Source: DASUBN01 sp036500225 | Lineage (GTDB): Bacteria; Pseudomonadota; Gammaproteobacteria; Natronospirales; REEB76 | DNA length: 64,000 nucleotides | Direction: 5' to 3' | Assembly: GCA_036500225.1 (NCBI GenBank) | Contig: DASYCJ010000003.1 | Location: forward strand, 1-64,000 | Shown: piece after piece, positions 1 to 8,185 of the stretch | Position numbering within the stretch: the stretch's first letter is position 1 | Layout of the letters: every line of letters begins with the position of its first letter | Translations under genes and position numbers: made by a program | Notes under the pieces: generated by a model | Told to the model about the DNA's origin: nothing | The model's database searches: none | The model's input: the letters and a program-made list of their open reading frames with translations, nothing else

Positions 1-2
1 CC

Positions 3-722
3 GAACTCGTGCGTAACGCGGCCTTGGGAGGGGATTCCTCTGCGGGCGGCGAGCATCCCAAGTTCACGGCCTCGCGCGGCGGCAGGCATCTCATCGTCAA
101 GTTCTCGCCGGGCGTCGGCAGCCCCTCCGACCAGCGGTGGCGTGACCTCTTGGTCTGCGAATCCTTAGGCCTGGCGGTGTTGCGCGAGAATGGCATCCCG
201 GCGGCCGAGGCCGAAGTCGTGGACCAGGGAGAGCGGCGCTTCCTGGAAGTGGAACGCTTCGACCGGATCGGGCTGCGTGGCCGTCGTGGGTTCCTCACGG
301 CTGGTCCCTTGGATGATGATCTCTACAGCCAGCGCGACAACTGGCCGGCGCTCGCCGAGCGCTTGTCCGAAGATGGCCTGCTCTCGGCCGCGGATACGCG
401 CCGGGTCCGGCTGGTGGATGCCTATGGCCAGCTCATCGCCAATACCGACAGACACTTCGGCAACCTGGGCTTCTATGGAGATGGCTTGCACCAGCGACCG
501 CGCCTCAGGCTCGCGCCGGTGTATGACATGCTGCCCATGGCCTTATCCCCCCATGGTGGTATCGTTCCAGATGCGCCGGCAGCGCTGCCACGCCCAAGGG
601 CGGGGACTTTCGAGGTCTGGGGCGAAGCGCAGCAGTTGGCAGGGGAATTCTGGCGGCGGGTGGATGCAGACCCGCGCATCAGCGCGGAGTTTCGCGCAGT
701 GGCGGCCAAGCTGGTCGGTTGA
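3..722 (+). CDS. HipA-family Ser/Thr kinase, C-terminal part (cut by window edge)
   Basis: The frame is open through the left window edge, so this is the 3' part of a longer gene; the GTG at 9 is only an internal codon. The product resembles the C-terminal kinase domain of HipA-type toxins, which phosphorylate translation factors such as a glutamyl-tRNA synthetase. Visible hallmarks are the ATP-binding lysine segment RHLIVKFSP, the catalytic loop NTDRHFGN and the metal-binding APVYDML. All three look intact, so the kinase may be active. The N-terminal half and any HipB-like antitoxin lie outside the window. No antitoxin follows; the next gene, hslR, begins about 100 bases later. Target and toxicity cannot be inferred from this fragment. 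Confidence 0.8.
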   Translation, partial: ELVRNAALGGDSSAGGEHPKFTASRGGRHLIVKFSPGVGSPSDQRWRDLLVCESLGLAVLRENGIPAAEAEVVDQGERRFLEVERFDRIGLRGRRGFLTAGPLDDDLYSQRDNWPALAERLSEDGLLSAADTRRVRLVDAYGQLIANTDRHFGNLGFYGDGLHQRPRLRLAPVYDMLPMALSPHGGIVPDAPAALPRPRAGTFEVWGEAQQLAGEFWRRVDADPRISAEFRAVAAKLVG

Positions 723-822
723 GCAATATCGAGGGTGTGCGAGTAGGGATACGTATATATGGCGCACATCCGTGTGCAATGGGCCGCCCGTGCCGGGCAT
801 AGTACTTATATAGAGTTTGCTT

Positions 823-1218
823 ATGGGCGGTGACGAGAAAGTACGACTTGATAAGTGGTTGTGGAGTGCCCGGCTTTATAAGACGCGTTCCCTCGCCACC
901 GTCGCCATCAATGGCGGCAAGGTGCATGTGAACGGCCTGCGCGTGAAGCCTTCTCGCGACGCGCGCCAGGGCGATCTCATTTCCCTGACCCGTGGCGACG
1001 ACCCCATGGAGCTGACGATCCGGGCCCTCTCGGACAAGCGCGGCAAGGCCGCAGATGCCCAGGCTCTCTATGAAGAGACTGCCGGTAGTGCTACCGCTCG
1101 CGCGACTCGCGCTGTACTGCGCAAGGAACGGGCCCTGCGCAATCCGGCTCCCGAGAAGCGCCCCGACAAACGCTCGCGCCGCAACATCATCCGTTTCACC
1201 AAGCGCGGGGATAATTAG
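823..1218 (+). CDS. hslR: S4-domain heat-shock RNA-binding protein Hsp15
   Basis: This is a small basic protein whose first 60 residues form an S4 RNA-binding domain (VRLDKWLWSARLYKTRS, then a GGKVHVNG turn). It matches Hsp15, which binds 50S subunits carrying a stalled nascent chain and helps recycle them. The C-terminus is rich in Arg and Lys (KRPDKRSRRN), as in the family. I chose the ATG at 823 over the in-frame TTG at 817 because GAG at 813-815 lies at ribosome-binding distance and family members start close to the RLDKWLW motif. AT-rich steps (TATATA at 752-757 and 808-813) lie just upstream and may contain the promoter. The stop abuts the ATG of the NUDIX gene, so the two are co-transcribed. 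Confidence 0.88.
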   Translation: MGGDEKVRLDKWLWSARLYKTRSLATVAINGGKVHVNGLRVKPSRDARQGDLISLTRGDDPMELTIRALSDKRGKAADAQALYEETAGSATARATRAVLRKERALRNPAPEKRPDKRSRRNIIRFTKRGDN

Positions 1219-1650
1219 ATGCCGCGTCCGACCACTCCGATCATCGCCGCTGACATCATCATCGAGCTGCTCGATGTACCCGGCCGTCCCATCGTGCTCA
1301 TCGAGCGCAAGAATCCACCTCATGGTTGGGCCATCCCCGGCGGCTTCGTGGACATGGGTGAGACCCTGGAACACGCCGCGGTGCGAGAGGCAGAGGAGGA
1401 GACAGGCCTCAAGGTCATACTCAAGGCACTGCTAGGCAACTACTCTGACCCGAACCGTGATCCTCGCGGCCACACCGTCACCGCGGTCTATGTCGCAGAA
1501 GCTCATGGCACGCCCAAGGGCGGGGATGACGCCAAGAACGCTCAAGCCTTCGATCCATCAAAGCCGCCGGCTCTCGCTTTCGATCACGCGCTGGTCTTAG
1601 CCGACTACCGCCGCTACCGGGAGACGGGCTTGGTCGCCCCCTTACGTTGA
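1219..1650 (+). CDS. NUDIX hydrolase
   Basis: A 143-residue single-domain NUDIX protein. The complete NUDIX box G-x5-E-x7-RE-x2-EE-x-G runs from about residue 42 to 64 (GGFVDMGETL, then REAEEETGL), so metal binding and pyrophosphohydrolase activity should be retained. The substrate cannot be read from sequence; housecleaning NDP-sugar, ADP-ribose or nucleotide hydrolysis are all possible. The ATG directly follows the hslR stop, and the stop overlaps the next ATG by one base, so hslR, this gene and the TfoX-N gene look like one transcript. Confidence 0.9.
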   Translation: MPRPTTPIIAADIIIELLDVPGRPIVLIERKNPPHGWAIPGGFVDMGETLEHAAVREAEEETGLKVILKALLGNYSDPNRDPRGHTVTAVYVAEAHGTPKGGDDAKNAQAFDPSKPPALAFDHALVLADYRRYRETGLVAPLR

Positions 1651-1961
1651 TGGCCGATCGCAGCTTCCTCGACTACGTGCTGGAACAGCTGGAAGGCGCC
1701 CGGGCCCTCAAGACCCGCGCCATGTTCGGCGGGCACGGTCTATATATGAGTGGCAGCTTCTTCGGCATCGTCCACAAGGGCTCGCTCTATCTCCGTACCG
1801 ACGAAGCCAGCCGCCCGGCCTATGTGAACGCCGGCAGCCGGCCTTTCAATCCGAGGGGTAAGAAGGAGCTGCACCGCTATTACGAAGTACCGGCAGACAT
1901 ACTCGAAGACGCCGATGAGCTCATGGAGTGGGCCACGCGGGCGACCAAGACCCGTGATTGA
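1650..1961 (+). CDS. TfoX N-terminal domain protein
   Basis: A short protein (103 residues from the ATG at 1650) consisting of a TfoX N-terminal domain alone. Typical segments are TRAMFGGHGLY near the start, GSLYLRTDEASRPAY in the middle and a C-terminal KKELHRYYEVP. Full TfoX/Sxy proteins, which act with CRP in competence gene control, also carry a C-terminal domain that is missing here; stand-alone TfoX_N proteins are common and mostly uncharacterised. The ATG overlaps the preceding stop by one base (TGATG). A regulatory role is only a guess. Confidence 0.8.
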   Translation: MADRSFLDYVLEQLEGARALKTRAMFGGHGLYMSGSFFGIVHKGSLYLRTDEASRPAYVNAGSRPFNPRGKKELHRYYEVPADILEDADELMEWATRATKTRD

Positions 1962-1998
1962 CCCAGATGCGGTCGGGGAAAGCAGGCGCAACTCCTTG

Positions 1999-2004
1999 TA
2001 TAAT
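1999..2004 (+). promoter_or_regulatory. Putative -10 box of the arn operon
   Basis: TATAAT lies 30 bases before the arnT ATG, in the 72-base gap after the TfoX-N gene. I see no good TTGACA partner at 16-18 bases, so an activator such as a PhoP- or PmrA-type regulator may be needed; that part is inference. Confidence 0.45.
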
Positions 2005-2033
2005 CCACGGTTTATCCTCGGGCCCGCCGTTCC

Positions 2034-3680
2034 ATGGTCTTAAGCACCCGCGCGAAAGTCGCTTTGGCAGCGGTGCTCCTGGCCCTGGTCTGGTTCGTCG
2101 GGCTCGGCCACCGCGATCTTTTCCAGACCGACGAAGGCCGTTACGCCGAGATCCCCCGCGAGATGCTCGCCACCGGCGACTGGGTGACGCCCCGTCTCGA
2201 CACACTCAAGTATTTCGAGAAGCCGCCCCTCCAGTATTGGGCCACGGCCGTGGCGTACTCCGCCTTCGGTGAGTCGAACGCCACCTCGCGTTTATGGACC
2301 GCGCTATTAGGCTTCCTCGGTATCCTCATGACCGCCTTCGCCGCGCGCCGCCTTTACGATGCGCGTACCGCCTGGTGTGCAGCACTGGTGCTGGTGGGTA
2401 GCGCCTATTACGCCGTGATGGGGCACTTCAACACCCTGGATATGGGCGTGAGCTTCTTCATGTGCGGCAGCCTGTTCGGCTTCCTCCTGAGCATGCAGTC
2501 GGAATCCCTGAAGGCCCGGCGCCTGTTCATGTATGCCGCCTGGGCCTGCGCGGCCCTGGCCACCTTGAGCAAGGGACTGGAAGCGGTGGTGCTGCCCGGC
2601 GCCGTGTTCATCCTCTATGTCCTCATCACCCGGGACTGGGTGCGCTTCAAGCAGCTGCACATCATCGGGGGTCTACTTATATATATAGTGGTGACCGCCC
2701 CCTGGTTCCTGCTGGTGAGCGTCCGCAACCCGGACTTCGCCCAGTTCTTCTTCATCCACGAGCATTTCGAGCGCTTCCTGACCACGGTGCATCACCGGGT
2801 GGCGCCCTGGTGGTTCTTCATCCCCATCCTGCTCTTCGGCCTGTCCATATTCCTGCCCCAGGCCAGCCGCGCCGTAGCGGCACTGTTCCGCCGCGAGACC
2901 TATGCCCGCGAAGCCGGGCGCTTCAACACGGCGCTCTTCCTGTGGCTCTGGTGTGTATTTATCTTCGTGTTCTTCTCCATCTCCGACTCCAAGCTCGGCA
3001 GTTACATCCTGCCCATCTTCCCGGCCCTGGCGGTGCTGGTGGGGTATGAGCTCGCCAAGCTCCGGCGCCGCGATGCCATGCTGAGCGCCTTCCTCTGCGC
3101 GGTACTGGCGGTGGTGGCCCTGTGGCAGGCGCCGGAATTGCAGAAACACACCGATAAGTTGCCCTTGGAGTTGTATCAGGCGTTCCTGCCCGGCTTCACC
3201 GTCGGCGTCGGCATGGTGCTCCTGGCCTCGATCGTCGGCTTCGTGCTGGTGTACTGCAACCGCGTCGCCATCGGCATCGGCGTCCTGGCCGTGGGCCTGT
3301 TCCTGGGGGTGCAGGACATGGGTCTCGCTGCCCAGTCCCTGTCGCCAGCTTACTCACAGCGCAGCCTGGCGGACCAGATGGCTCCCTTCGTCACGCCGGA
3401 CACTCATCTATATAGCCTGCAGGACTACCCCCAATCCCTGCCGTTCTACCTCGGCCGCACCTTCACGGTGGTGGCATATAAAGGAGAGTTGGAGTTCGGC
3501 ATCGGCCGGGAGCCGGCTAAGTGGATTCCGGACCTGGACGCTTTTGCCTCACAATGGCGGTCTGAACCCAAGGCCCTGGCGGTGATGCCGCCCGAGACCT
3601 ATGACGACCTCCAGAAGCAGGGACTCCCCATGACCATCATCGGCCGCGACCCGCAACATGTCGCCGTGAGGAAACCGTGA
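2034..3680 (+). CDS. arnT: ArnT-type lipid A 4-amino-4-deoxy-L-arabinose transferase
   Basis: An integral inner-membrane GT-C glycosyltransferase of 548 residues, close to ArnT. ArnT moves L-Ara4N from undecaprenyl phosphate to lipid A phosphates on the periplasmic face and so lowers affinity for polymyxin and cationic peptides. An N-terminal TM segment is followed by the first periplasmic loop with the conserved acidic pair in FQTDEGRYAEIP (D33, E34), then KYFEKPPLQYW. About a dozen hydrophobic segments follow, with a soluble C-terminal domain from about residue 440. It heads an operon with all other steps of the pathway. Some plain PMT-like transferases look similar, but the neighbours settle the role. 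Confidence 0.9.
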   Translation: MVLSTRAKVALAAVLLALVWFVGLGHRDLFQTDEGRYAEIPREMLATGDWVTPRLDTLKYFEKPPLQYWATAVAYSAFGESNATSRLWTALLGFLGILMTAFAARRLYDARTAWCAALVLVGSAYYAVMGHFNTLDMGVSFFMCGSLFGFLLSMQSESLKARRLFMYAAWACAALATLSKGLEAVVLPGAVFILYVLITRDWVRFKQLHIIGGLLIYIVVTAPWFLLVSVRNPDFAQFFFIHEHFERFLTTVHHRVAPWWFFIPILLFGLSIFLPQASRAVAALFRRETYAREAGRFNTALFLWLWCVFIFVFFSISDSKLGSYILPIFPALAVLVGYELAKLRRRDAMLSAFLCAVLAVVALWQAPELQKHTDKLPLELYQAFLPGFTVGVGMVLLASIVGFVLVYCNRVAIGIGVLAVGLFLGVQDMGLAAQSLSPAYSQRSLADQMAPFVTPDTHLYSLQDYPQSLPFYLGRTFTVVAYKGELEFGIGREPAKWIPDLDAFASQWRSEPKALAVMPPETYDDLQKQGLPMTIIGRDPQHVAVRKP

Positions 3681-4048
3681 ACCCGATCGCCTTCGCCCTC
3701 GTTTTCACCGGCGTGATGTTGAACGCCGCCGCCCAGCTCCTGCTGAAAGCCGGCGTGAAGGACATAGGCATCATCCAGCTTTCGCCCGCCACCATCCTCA
3801 ATGCGGGGCTGAAGCTGGCGTTCGAGCCCCACATCGTCGGCGGCCTGCTCTGCTATGTCATCAGCGTGGTGGTGTGGATCCTGGCGCTCTCGCGGGTGCC
3901 CGTGAGCATCGCCTATCCGATGCTCTCGCTCGGTTACGTGGTCACAGCCTTCATCGCCTGGGCCTTCATGGGCGAAGCGGTGAACGCCATGCGCATATCG
4001 GGCATCGCCGTGATCATCGTCGGCGTGTTCCTGGTGGCCCGGAGTTGA
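3677..4048 (+). CDS. SMR/EamA-type small membrane protein, ArnE/ArnF-like flippase subunit
   Basis: A 123-residue protein with four hydrophobic segments of small-multidrug-resistance type (FTGVMLNAAAQLLLKAG at the start, SIAYPMLSLGYVVTAFIAWAF in the middle). In enterobacteria ArnE and ArnF are two such proteins that together move undecaprenyl-phosphate-L-Ara4N across the inner membrane. Only one is encoded in this operon, so it may act as a homodimer or pair with a distant partner. The GTG start overlaps the arnT stop by four bases (GTGA). I leave the symbol blank because E and F cannot be told apart. Confidence 0.82.
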   Translation: MNPIAFALVFTGVMLNAAAQLLLKAGVKDIGIIQLSPATILNAGLKLAFEPHIVGGLLCYVISVVVWILALSRVPVSIAYPMLSLGYVVTAFIAWAFMGEAVNAMRISGIAVIIVGVFLVARS

Positions 4049-4049
4049 G

Positions 4050-5183
4050 ATGAGTAACAAGGACTATCTGCCTTTCACGCGACCCACTCTGGATGAAGAG
4101 ACCATCCAAGGCGTCGCCGACGTGCTGCGTTCCGGCTGGATCACGTCCGGCCCCATGGTGGAGCAGTTCGAGAAGGGCCTGACCGAATATCTTGGCGGCA
4201 AGCGCCATCTGCGCACCTTCCTGCACGCCACCGGCGCCATGGAAGAGTGCCTGGTGATGGCCGGCATCGGCCCCGGCGACGAAGTGATCGTCCCGGCCAT
4301 GACCTTCGCCGCCACCGCCAACGTGGTGGTGCGCATCGGCGCCAAACCGGTATTGGTGGATGTGGACCTGCGTAGCCGCTCCATGCTCATGGATCAGGCG
4401 GCTGCCGCCATCACGCCCAAGACTCGTGCCATCATGCCCGTGCACCTCAACGGCATGGCCGCTGATCTCGACGCGGTGTATGCGCTGGCGAAGAAGCACG
4501 ACCTGCGTGTCATCGAAGACGCGGCTCAGGCTATCGGCACCGAATACAAGGGCAAGCGCGTCGGCTCCTTCGGCGACATCGTGGTGTACAGCTTCCACGC
4601 CAACAAGAACCTGACCACCATCGAGGGCGCTGCCGTGTCCGTGGCGACCCCGGAGGAGGCCAAGCGCCTGGAGATCCTGCGCTTCCACGGCATCACCAAG
4701 TTCCCGGACGGGACCATGGATATCTCCGAGGCTGCCAGCAAGCACAACATGACCGACGTAGCCGCCCGGGTCGGCATCGGCCAGTTGAAGCATCTGGATG
4801 AGTTCAACCAGAAGCGCCGCGCCCTGGCGCACCGCTATCTGGAGCTGCTGGCGGACGAATCCCTGGCCGTGTTGCCCGCCAAGGGTGACGCAGGCCATAG
4901 TTGGCACATGTTCACGCCGCTGCCTCTATATAAGAAGTACGGTCTGGACCGGAACACCCTGAAGCAGCGCATGCATGCCCAGGGCATAGGTCTAGGTATC
5001 CATTACCAGGCCCTCAACCAGTTCAGCTTCTATAAGAAGATGGGATATAAGGGAGGTCAGTTCCCCAACGCCGAGCGCATCGGCAGCGAGACCCTGACCT
5101 TCCCGCTGTTCCCGACCATGCAGATGTCGGATGTGGATAGAGTCTGCGATGCTCTCAAACTCTGCCTGACTCAGAAAGCCTGA
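4050..5183 (+). CDS. arnB: UDP-L-Ara4O/glutamate aminotransferase (DegT/DnrJ/EryC1 family)
   Basis: A PLP-dependent sugar aminotransferase, 377 residues against about 379 for E. coli ArnB. It converts the UDP-4-keto-pentose made by the decarboxylase into UDP-L-Ara4N using glutamate. The N-terminus shows the family pattern (FTRPTLDEETI, RSGWITSGP), the central EDAAQAIG provides the PLP-contacting Asp, and the PLP lysine is K186 in SFHANKNLTT. It starts one base after the preceding stop and lies between the flippase-like subunit and arnC. The family is broad, but the arn context makes ArnB by far the best assignment. Confidence 0.92.
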   Translation: MSNKDYLPFTRPTLDEETIQGVADVLRSGWITSGPMVEQFEKGLTEYLGGKRHLRTFLHATGAMEECLVMAGIGPGDEVIVPAMTFAATANVVVRIGAKPVLVDVDLRSRSMLMDQAAAAITPKTRAIMPVHLNGMAADLDAVYALAKKHDLRVIEDAAQAIGTEYKGKRVGSFGDIVVYSFHANKNLTTIEGAAVSVATPEEAKRLEILRFHGITKFPDGTMDISEAASKHNMTDVAARVGIGQLKHLDEFNQKRRALAHRYLELLADESLAVLPAKGDAGHSWHMFTPLPLYKKYGLDRNTLKQRMHAQGIGLGIHYQALNQFSFYKKMGYKGGQFPNAERIGSETLTFPLFPTMQMSDVDRVCDALKLCLTQKA

Positions 5184-5193
5184 CGGAGCCGCC

Positions 5194-6192
5194 ATGGCCA
5201 AGACCACCACTACCAAGAAGACTCCCAAGAAAGTCGTGCAGATGGGTAGCGTCACCCCCGAACTCTCGGTGGTCATCCCTGTCTACAACGAGCAGGAGTC
5301 CCTGCCGACCCTGTTCAAGCGCCTGTATCCTGCGCTCGACCTCCTGCTGCGGACCTACGAGATCATCTTCATCGACGACGGCAGCGCCGACCGTTCCGTG
5401 GCCATGCTGCGCGAACAGTTCGAGAAGCGCCCCGACGTCACCCGGGTGGTGATCCTGCAGAGCAACTTCGGTCAGCATGCCGCCATCCTCGCGGGCTTCG
5501 AACAATCCCGCGGCGACGCGGTGGTGACCCTGGACGCGGACCTGCAGAACCCGCCGGAAGAGATCGGCAACCTGCTGAAGAAGATGGACGAGGGCTACGA
5601 CTACGTGGGCTCCATCCGCCGCAAGCGCCATGACATCTGGTGGCGCAAGAGCGCCTCGCGCATGATGAACCGTCTGCGGGAGCGCATCACCAAGGTGAAG
5701 ATGACCGACCAGGGCTGCATGCTACGGGCCTATTCCCGCTCGGTCATCGAGGCCATCAATAACACCAGCGAGATCAACACCTTCATCCCGGCCCTGGCCT
5801 ATCTCTATTCTGCCAAGCCGATCGAGATCGAGGTGGAACACGATGAGCGCGAGGCGGGGGCGTCGAAGTATTCGCTGTACAGCCTGATCCGCCTAAACTT
5901 CGATCTCGTCACCGGCTTCTCGGTGGTGCCGTTGCAGGTGTTCTCCTTCGTCGGCGTCATCATCGCCGCCGGCTCGTTCTTCCTGTTCGTGGCCCTGTTG
6001 GTCTACCGGATCGTGAACCCTGAAGGCACCGTGCAGGGCGTGTTCACCCTGTTCGCCCTGGCCTTCTTCTTCATCGGCATCCTGCTGTTCGGCATCGGCC
6101 TGCTCGGCGAGTATGTCGGCCGCATCTACCAGGAAGTGCAGCGTCGCCCGCGCTTCCTGATCCGCAGTGTGTTGGAGAAGCAGTCCAAATGA
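5194..6192 (+). CDS. arnC: Undecaprenyl-phosphate L-Ara4FN transferase (GT2)
   Basis: A polyisoprenyl-phosphate glycosyltransferase that would attach 4-formamido-arabinose to undecaprenyl phosphate at the cytoplasmic face. The GT2 domain begins with ELSVVIPVYNEQESL; IFIDDGS and the DxD-type LDADLQNPPEEI bind the nucleotide sugar. Two TM helices close the protein (about residues 245-270 and 285-310), as in ArnC. At 332 residues it is about ten longer than E. coli ArnC because of a Lys/Thr-rich N-terminal tail (AKTTTTKKTPKK). The stop overlaps the next ATG by four bases (ATGA). Confidence 0.92.
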   Translation: MAKTTTTKKTPKKVVQMGSVTPELSVVIPVYNEQESLPTLFKRLYPALDLLLRTYEIIFIDDGSADRSVAMLREQFEKRPDVTRVVILQSNFGQHAAILAGFEQSRGDAVVTLDADLQNPPEEIGNLLKKMDEGYDYVGSIRRKRHDIWWRKSASRMMNRLRERITKVKMTDQGCMLRAYSRSVIEAINNTSEINTFIPALAYLYSAKPIEIEVEHDEREAGASKYSLYSLIRLNFDLVTGFSVVPLQVFSFVGVIIAAGSFFLFVALLVYRIVNPEGTVQGVFTLFALAFFFIGILLFGIGLLGEYVGRIYQEVQRRPRFLIRSVLEKQSK

Positions 6193-7130
6193 CCTACCGC
6201 GTCGGCACCGCCAGCGCGGTCGTCTTCGCCTACCACGACGTAGGCGTGCGCTGCCTGTCCGTGCTGCTGGCTTACGGCGTGGATGTGAAGCTCGTGGTCA
6301 CCCACGAGGATGACCCCAACGAGAAGATCTGGTTCGGCAGCGTGAAGAAGCTCGCTGAGCTGAACGGTGTCCCGGTGATCACGCCGGCAGACCCCAACAC
6401 CCCGGAGCTGGCGGCCCGCATCACAGCCCTGAAGCCGGACTTCCTGTTCTCCTTCTATTACCGGTTCATGCTGGGAGAGCCGCTTCTGGATGCCCCTCGC
6501 CGCGGCGCGCTCAACATGCATGGGTCGATGCTCCCCAAGTTCCGCGGACGGGTCCCGGTGAACTGGGCTATCATCCACGGCGAGCGCCAGACCGGCGCCA
6601 GCCTCCACTATATGGAGAAGAAGCCGGATGCCGGCGACCTGGTGGACCAGCAGTCAGTGCCCATCCTCACGGATGACACGGCATCTGACGTCTTCGCCAA
6701 GGTCACGGTCGCGGCGGAGCAGGTGCTCGATCGCAGCCTGCCGTCTCTGGTGCTCGGCACCGCGTCGCGCCAGCCATTGGACCTCAAGGCAGGCAGTTAC
6801 TACGGCCGCCGCCGTGCCGAGGACGGGCGCATAGACTGGAGCCAACCGGCCTGGACCGTGCACAACCTGATCCGTGCCGTGGCGCCTCCGTATCCAGGCG
6901 CTTATAGCACTGCCGGCAGCAAACCCTTGAAGGTGCTGCGCAGCCACTACCCGGACGAGGCAGCCAAGCACGACAAGCCGACTTTATATATGGAGTCCAC
7001 GGGCCGGTGCTACGCAGACTGCGGCGACGGCAAACGTATCGAGATACTGGCTTTGGAACTGGATGGCCGCACCCTGGAGGCCGCGCAACTCGCGCAGCAC
7101 GTGGGCAGACCTATTTCATTGGGAGATTGA
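6189..7130 (+). CDS. arnA: UDP-L-Ara4N formyltransferase (ArnA N-terminal half as a separate protein)
   Basis: This 313-residue enzyme corresponds to the formyltransferase half of E. coli ArnA, which formylates UDP-L-Ara4N with N10-formyl-tetrahydrofolate. The catalytic triad of the family is present as N109 and H111 in LNMHGSMLPKFRGR and D147 in KKPDAGDL. A C-terminal OB-like region follows. In E. coli this half is fused to the decarboxylase; here a stop at 7128-7130 and a new GTG at 7133 make two proteins. Methionyl-tRNA formyltransferases share the fold, but the neighbours point to ArnA. Confidence 0.9.
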   Translation: MTYRVGTASAVVFAYHDVGVRCLSVLLAYGVDVKLVVTHEDDPNEKIWFGSVKKLAELNGVPVITPADPNTPELAARITALKPDFLFSFYYRFMLGEPLLDAPRRGALNMHGSMLPKFRGRVPVNWAIIHGERQTGASLHYMEKKPDAGDLVDQQSVPILTDDTASDVFAKVTVAAEQVLDRSLPSLVLGTASRQPLDLKAGSYYGRRRAEDGRIDWSQPAWTVHNLIRAVAPPYPGAYSTAGSKPLKVLRSHYPDEAAKHDKPTLYMESTGRCYADCGDGKRIEILALELDGRTLEAAQLAQHVGRPISLGD

Positions 7131-7132
7131 AC

Positions 7133-8185
7133 GTGAAGAAGATCCTCATCCTCGGCGTCAACGGCTTCATCGGCCATCATCTCAGCAAGCGCATCATCGA
7201 GACCACGGACTGGGAAGTCCATGGTATGGACATGTACTCCGACAAGGTGTCGGACCTCATGTCCAACCCGCGCTTCCATTTCTTCGAGGGTGACATCACC
7301 ATCAACCGTGAGTGGGTCGAGTACCACGTGCGCAAGTGCGACGTGGTGCTGCCGCTGGTGGCCATCGCGACACCTGCCACCTACGTGAAGGATCCGCTCA
7401 GGGTCTTCGAGCTGGACTTCGAGGCCAACCTGCCCATCGTGCGCCAGTGCGTGAAATACAAGAAACGCGTGCTGTTTCCGTCCACCTCCGAGGTGTACGG
7501 CATGTGCCGCGATTCCGGTTTCGATCCCTACACCTCCGAACTCATCCTCGGACCCATCAACAAGCCGCGTTGGATCTACAGCTGCAGCAAGCAACTCATG
7601 GACCGCGTCATCGCCGCCTATGGTGATCGCGAAGGCCTGGCCTATACGCTGTTCCGTCCCTTCAACTGGATCGGACCCGGCCTCGACTCGATCTACACGC
7701 CGAAGGAAGGCAGCTCCCGCGTGGTCACCCAGTTCCTGGGGCAGATCGTGCGCGGCGAGACCATCAAGCTGGTGGACGGCGGTGCCCGCAAGCGTGCCTA
7801 CACCTACGTGGATGACGGCATCGATGCCCTCATGACCATCATCGACAACAAGGGCGGCGTGGCCGACAAGCGCATCTACAACATCGGCAACCCGAAGAAC
7901 AGCCACTCCGTGAAGGAGCTGGCGGACATGATGCTCAAGATCGCGGTGAGCATGCCGGAGTACGCCGTCACCGCCAAGCAAGTGAAGCTGCTGGACGTGA
8001 GCGCCGATGATTACTACGGCAAGGGCTACCAGGACGTGGAGAACCGCCTGCCCAGCATCGAGCACACCCGCAAGGAGTTGGGCTGGGAGCCGAAGGTCAC
8101 CATGCAGACCGCTCTGCAGAAGCTCTTCGAGTTCTACCGCAACGACGTGTCGAAGGCGCGGGCACTGGCGGAAGACAATGCCTGA
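7133..8185 (+). CDS. arnA: UDP-glucuronic acid decarboxylase (ArnA C-terminal half as a separate protein)
   Basis: An SDR-fold enzyme of 350 residues that oxidises and decarboxylates UDP-glucuronate to the UDP-4-keto-pentose, the committed arn step. It has the Rossmann motif LGVNGFIGHH, the catalytic S119-E120 pair in FPSTSEVYG and the Y149-x3-K153 pair in YSCSKQLMD. The GTG start at 7133 lies two bases after the formyltransferase stop and precedes VKKILILG; no ATG fits. An open reading frame extends further upstream but only within the previous gene. The 3' end overlaps arnD by eight bases. UDP-glucose dehydrogenase, which makes its substrate, is not in the window. Confidence 0.92.
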   Translation: MKKILILGVNGFIGHHLSKRIIETTDWEVHGMDMYSDKVSDLMSNPRFHFFEGDITINREWVEYHVRKCDVVLPLVAIATPATYVKDPLRVFELDFEANLPIVRQCVKYKKRVLFPSTSEVYGMCRDSGFDPYTSELILGPINKPRWIYSCSKQLMDRVIAAYGDREGLAYTLFRPFNWIGPGLDSIYTPKEGSSRVVTQFLGQIVRGETIKLVDGGARKRAYTYVDDGIDALMTIIDNKGGVADKRIYNIGNPKNSHSVKELADMMLKIAVSMPEYAVTAKQVKLLDVSADDYYGKGYQDVENRLPSIEHTRKELGWEPKVTMQTALQKLFEFYRNDVSKARALAEDNA

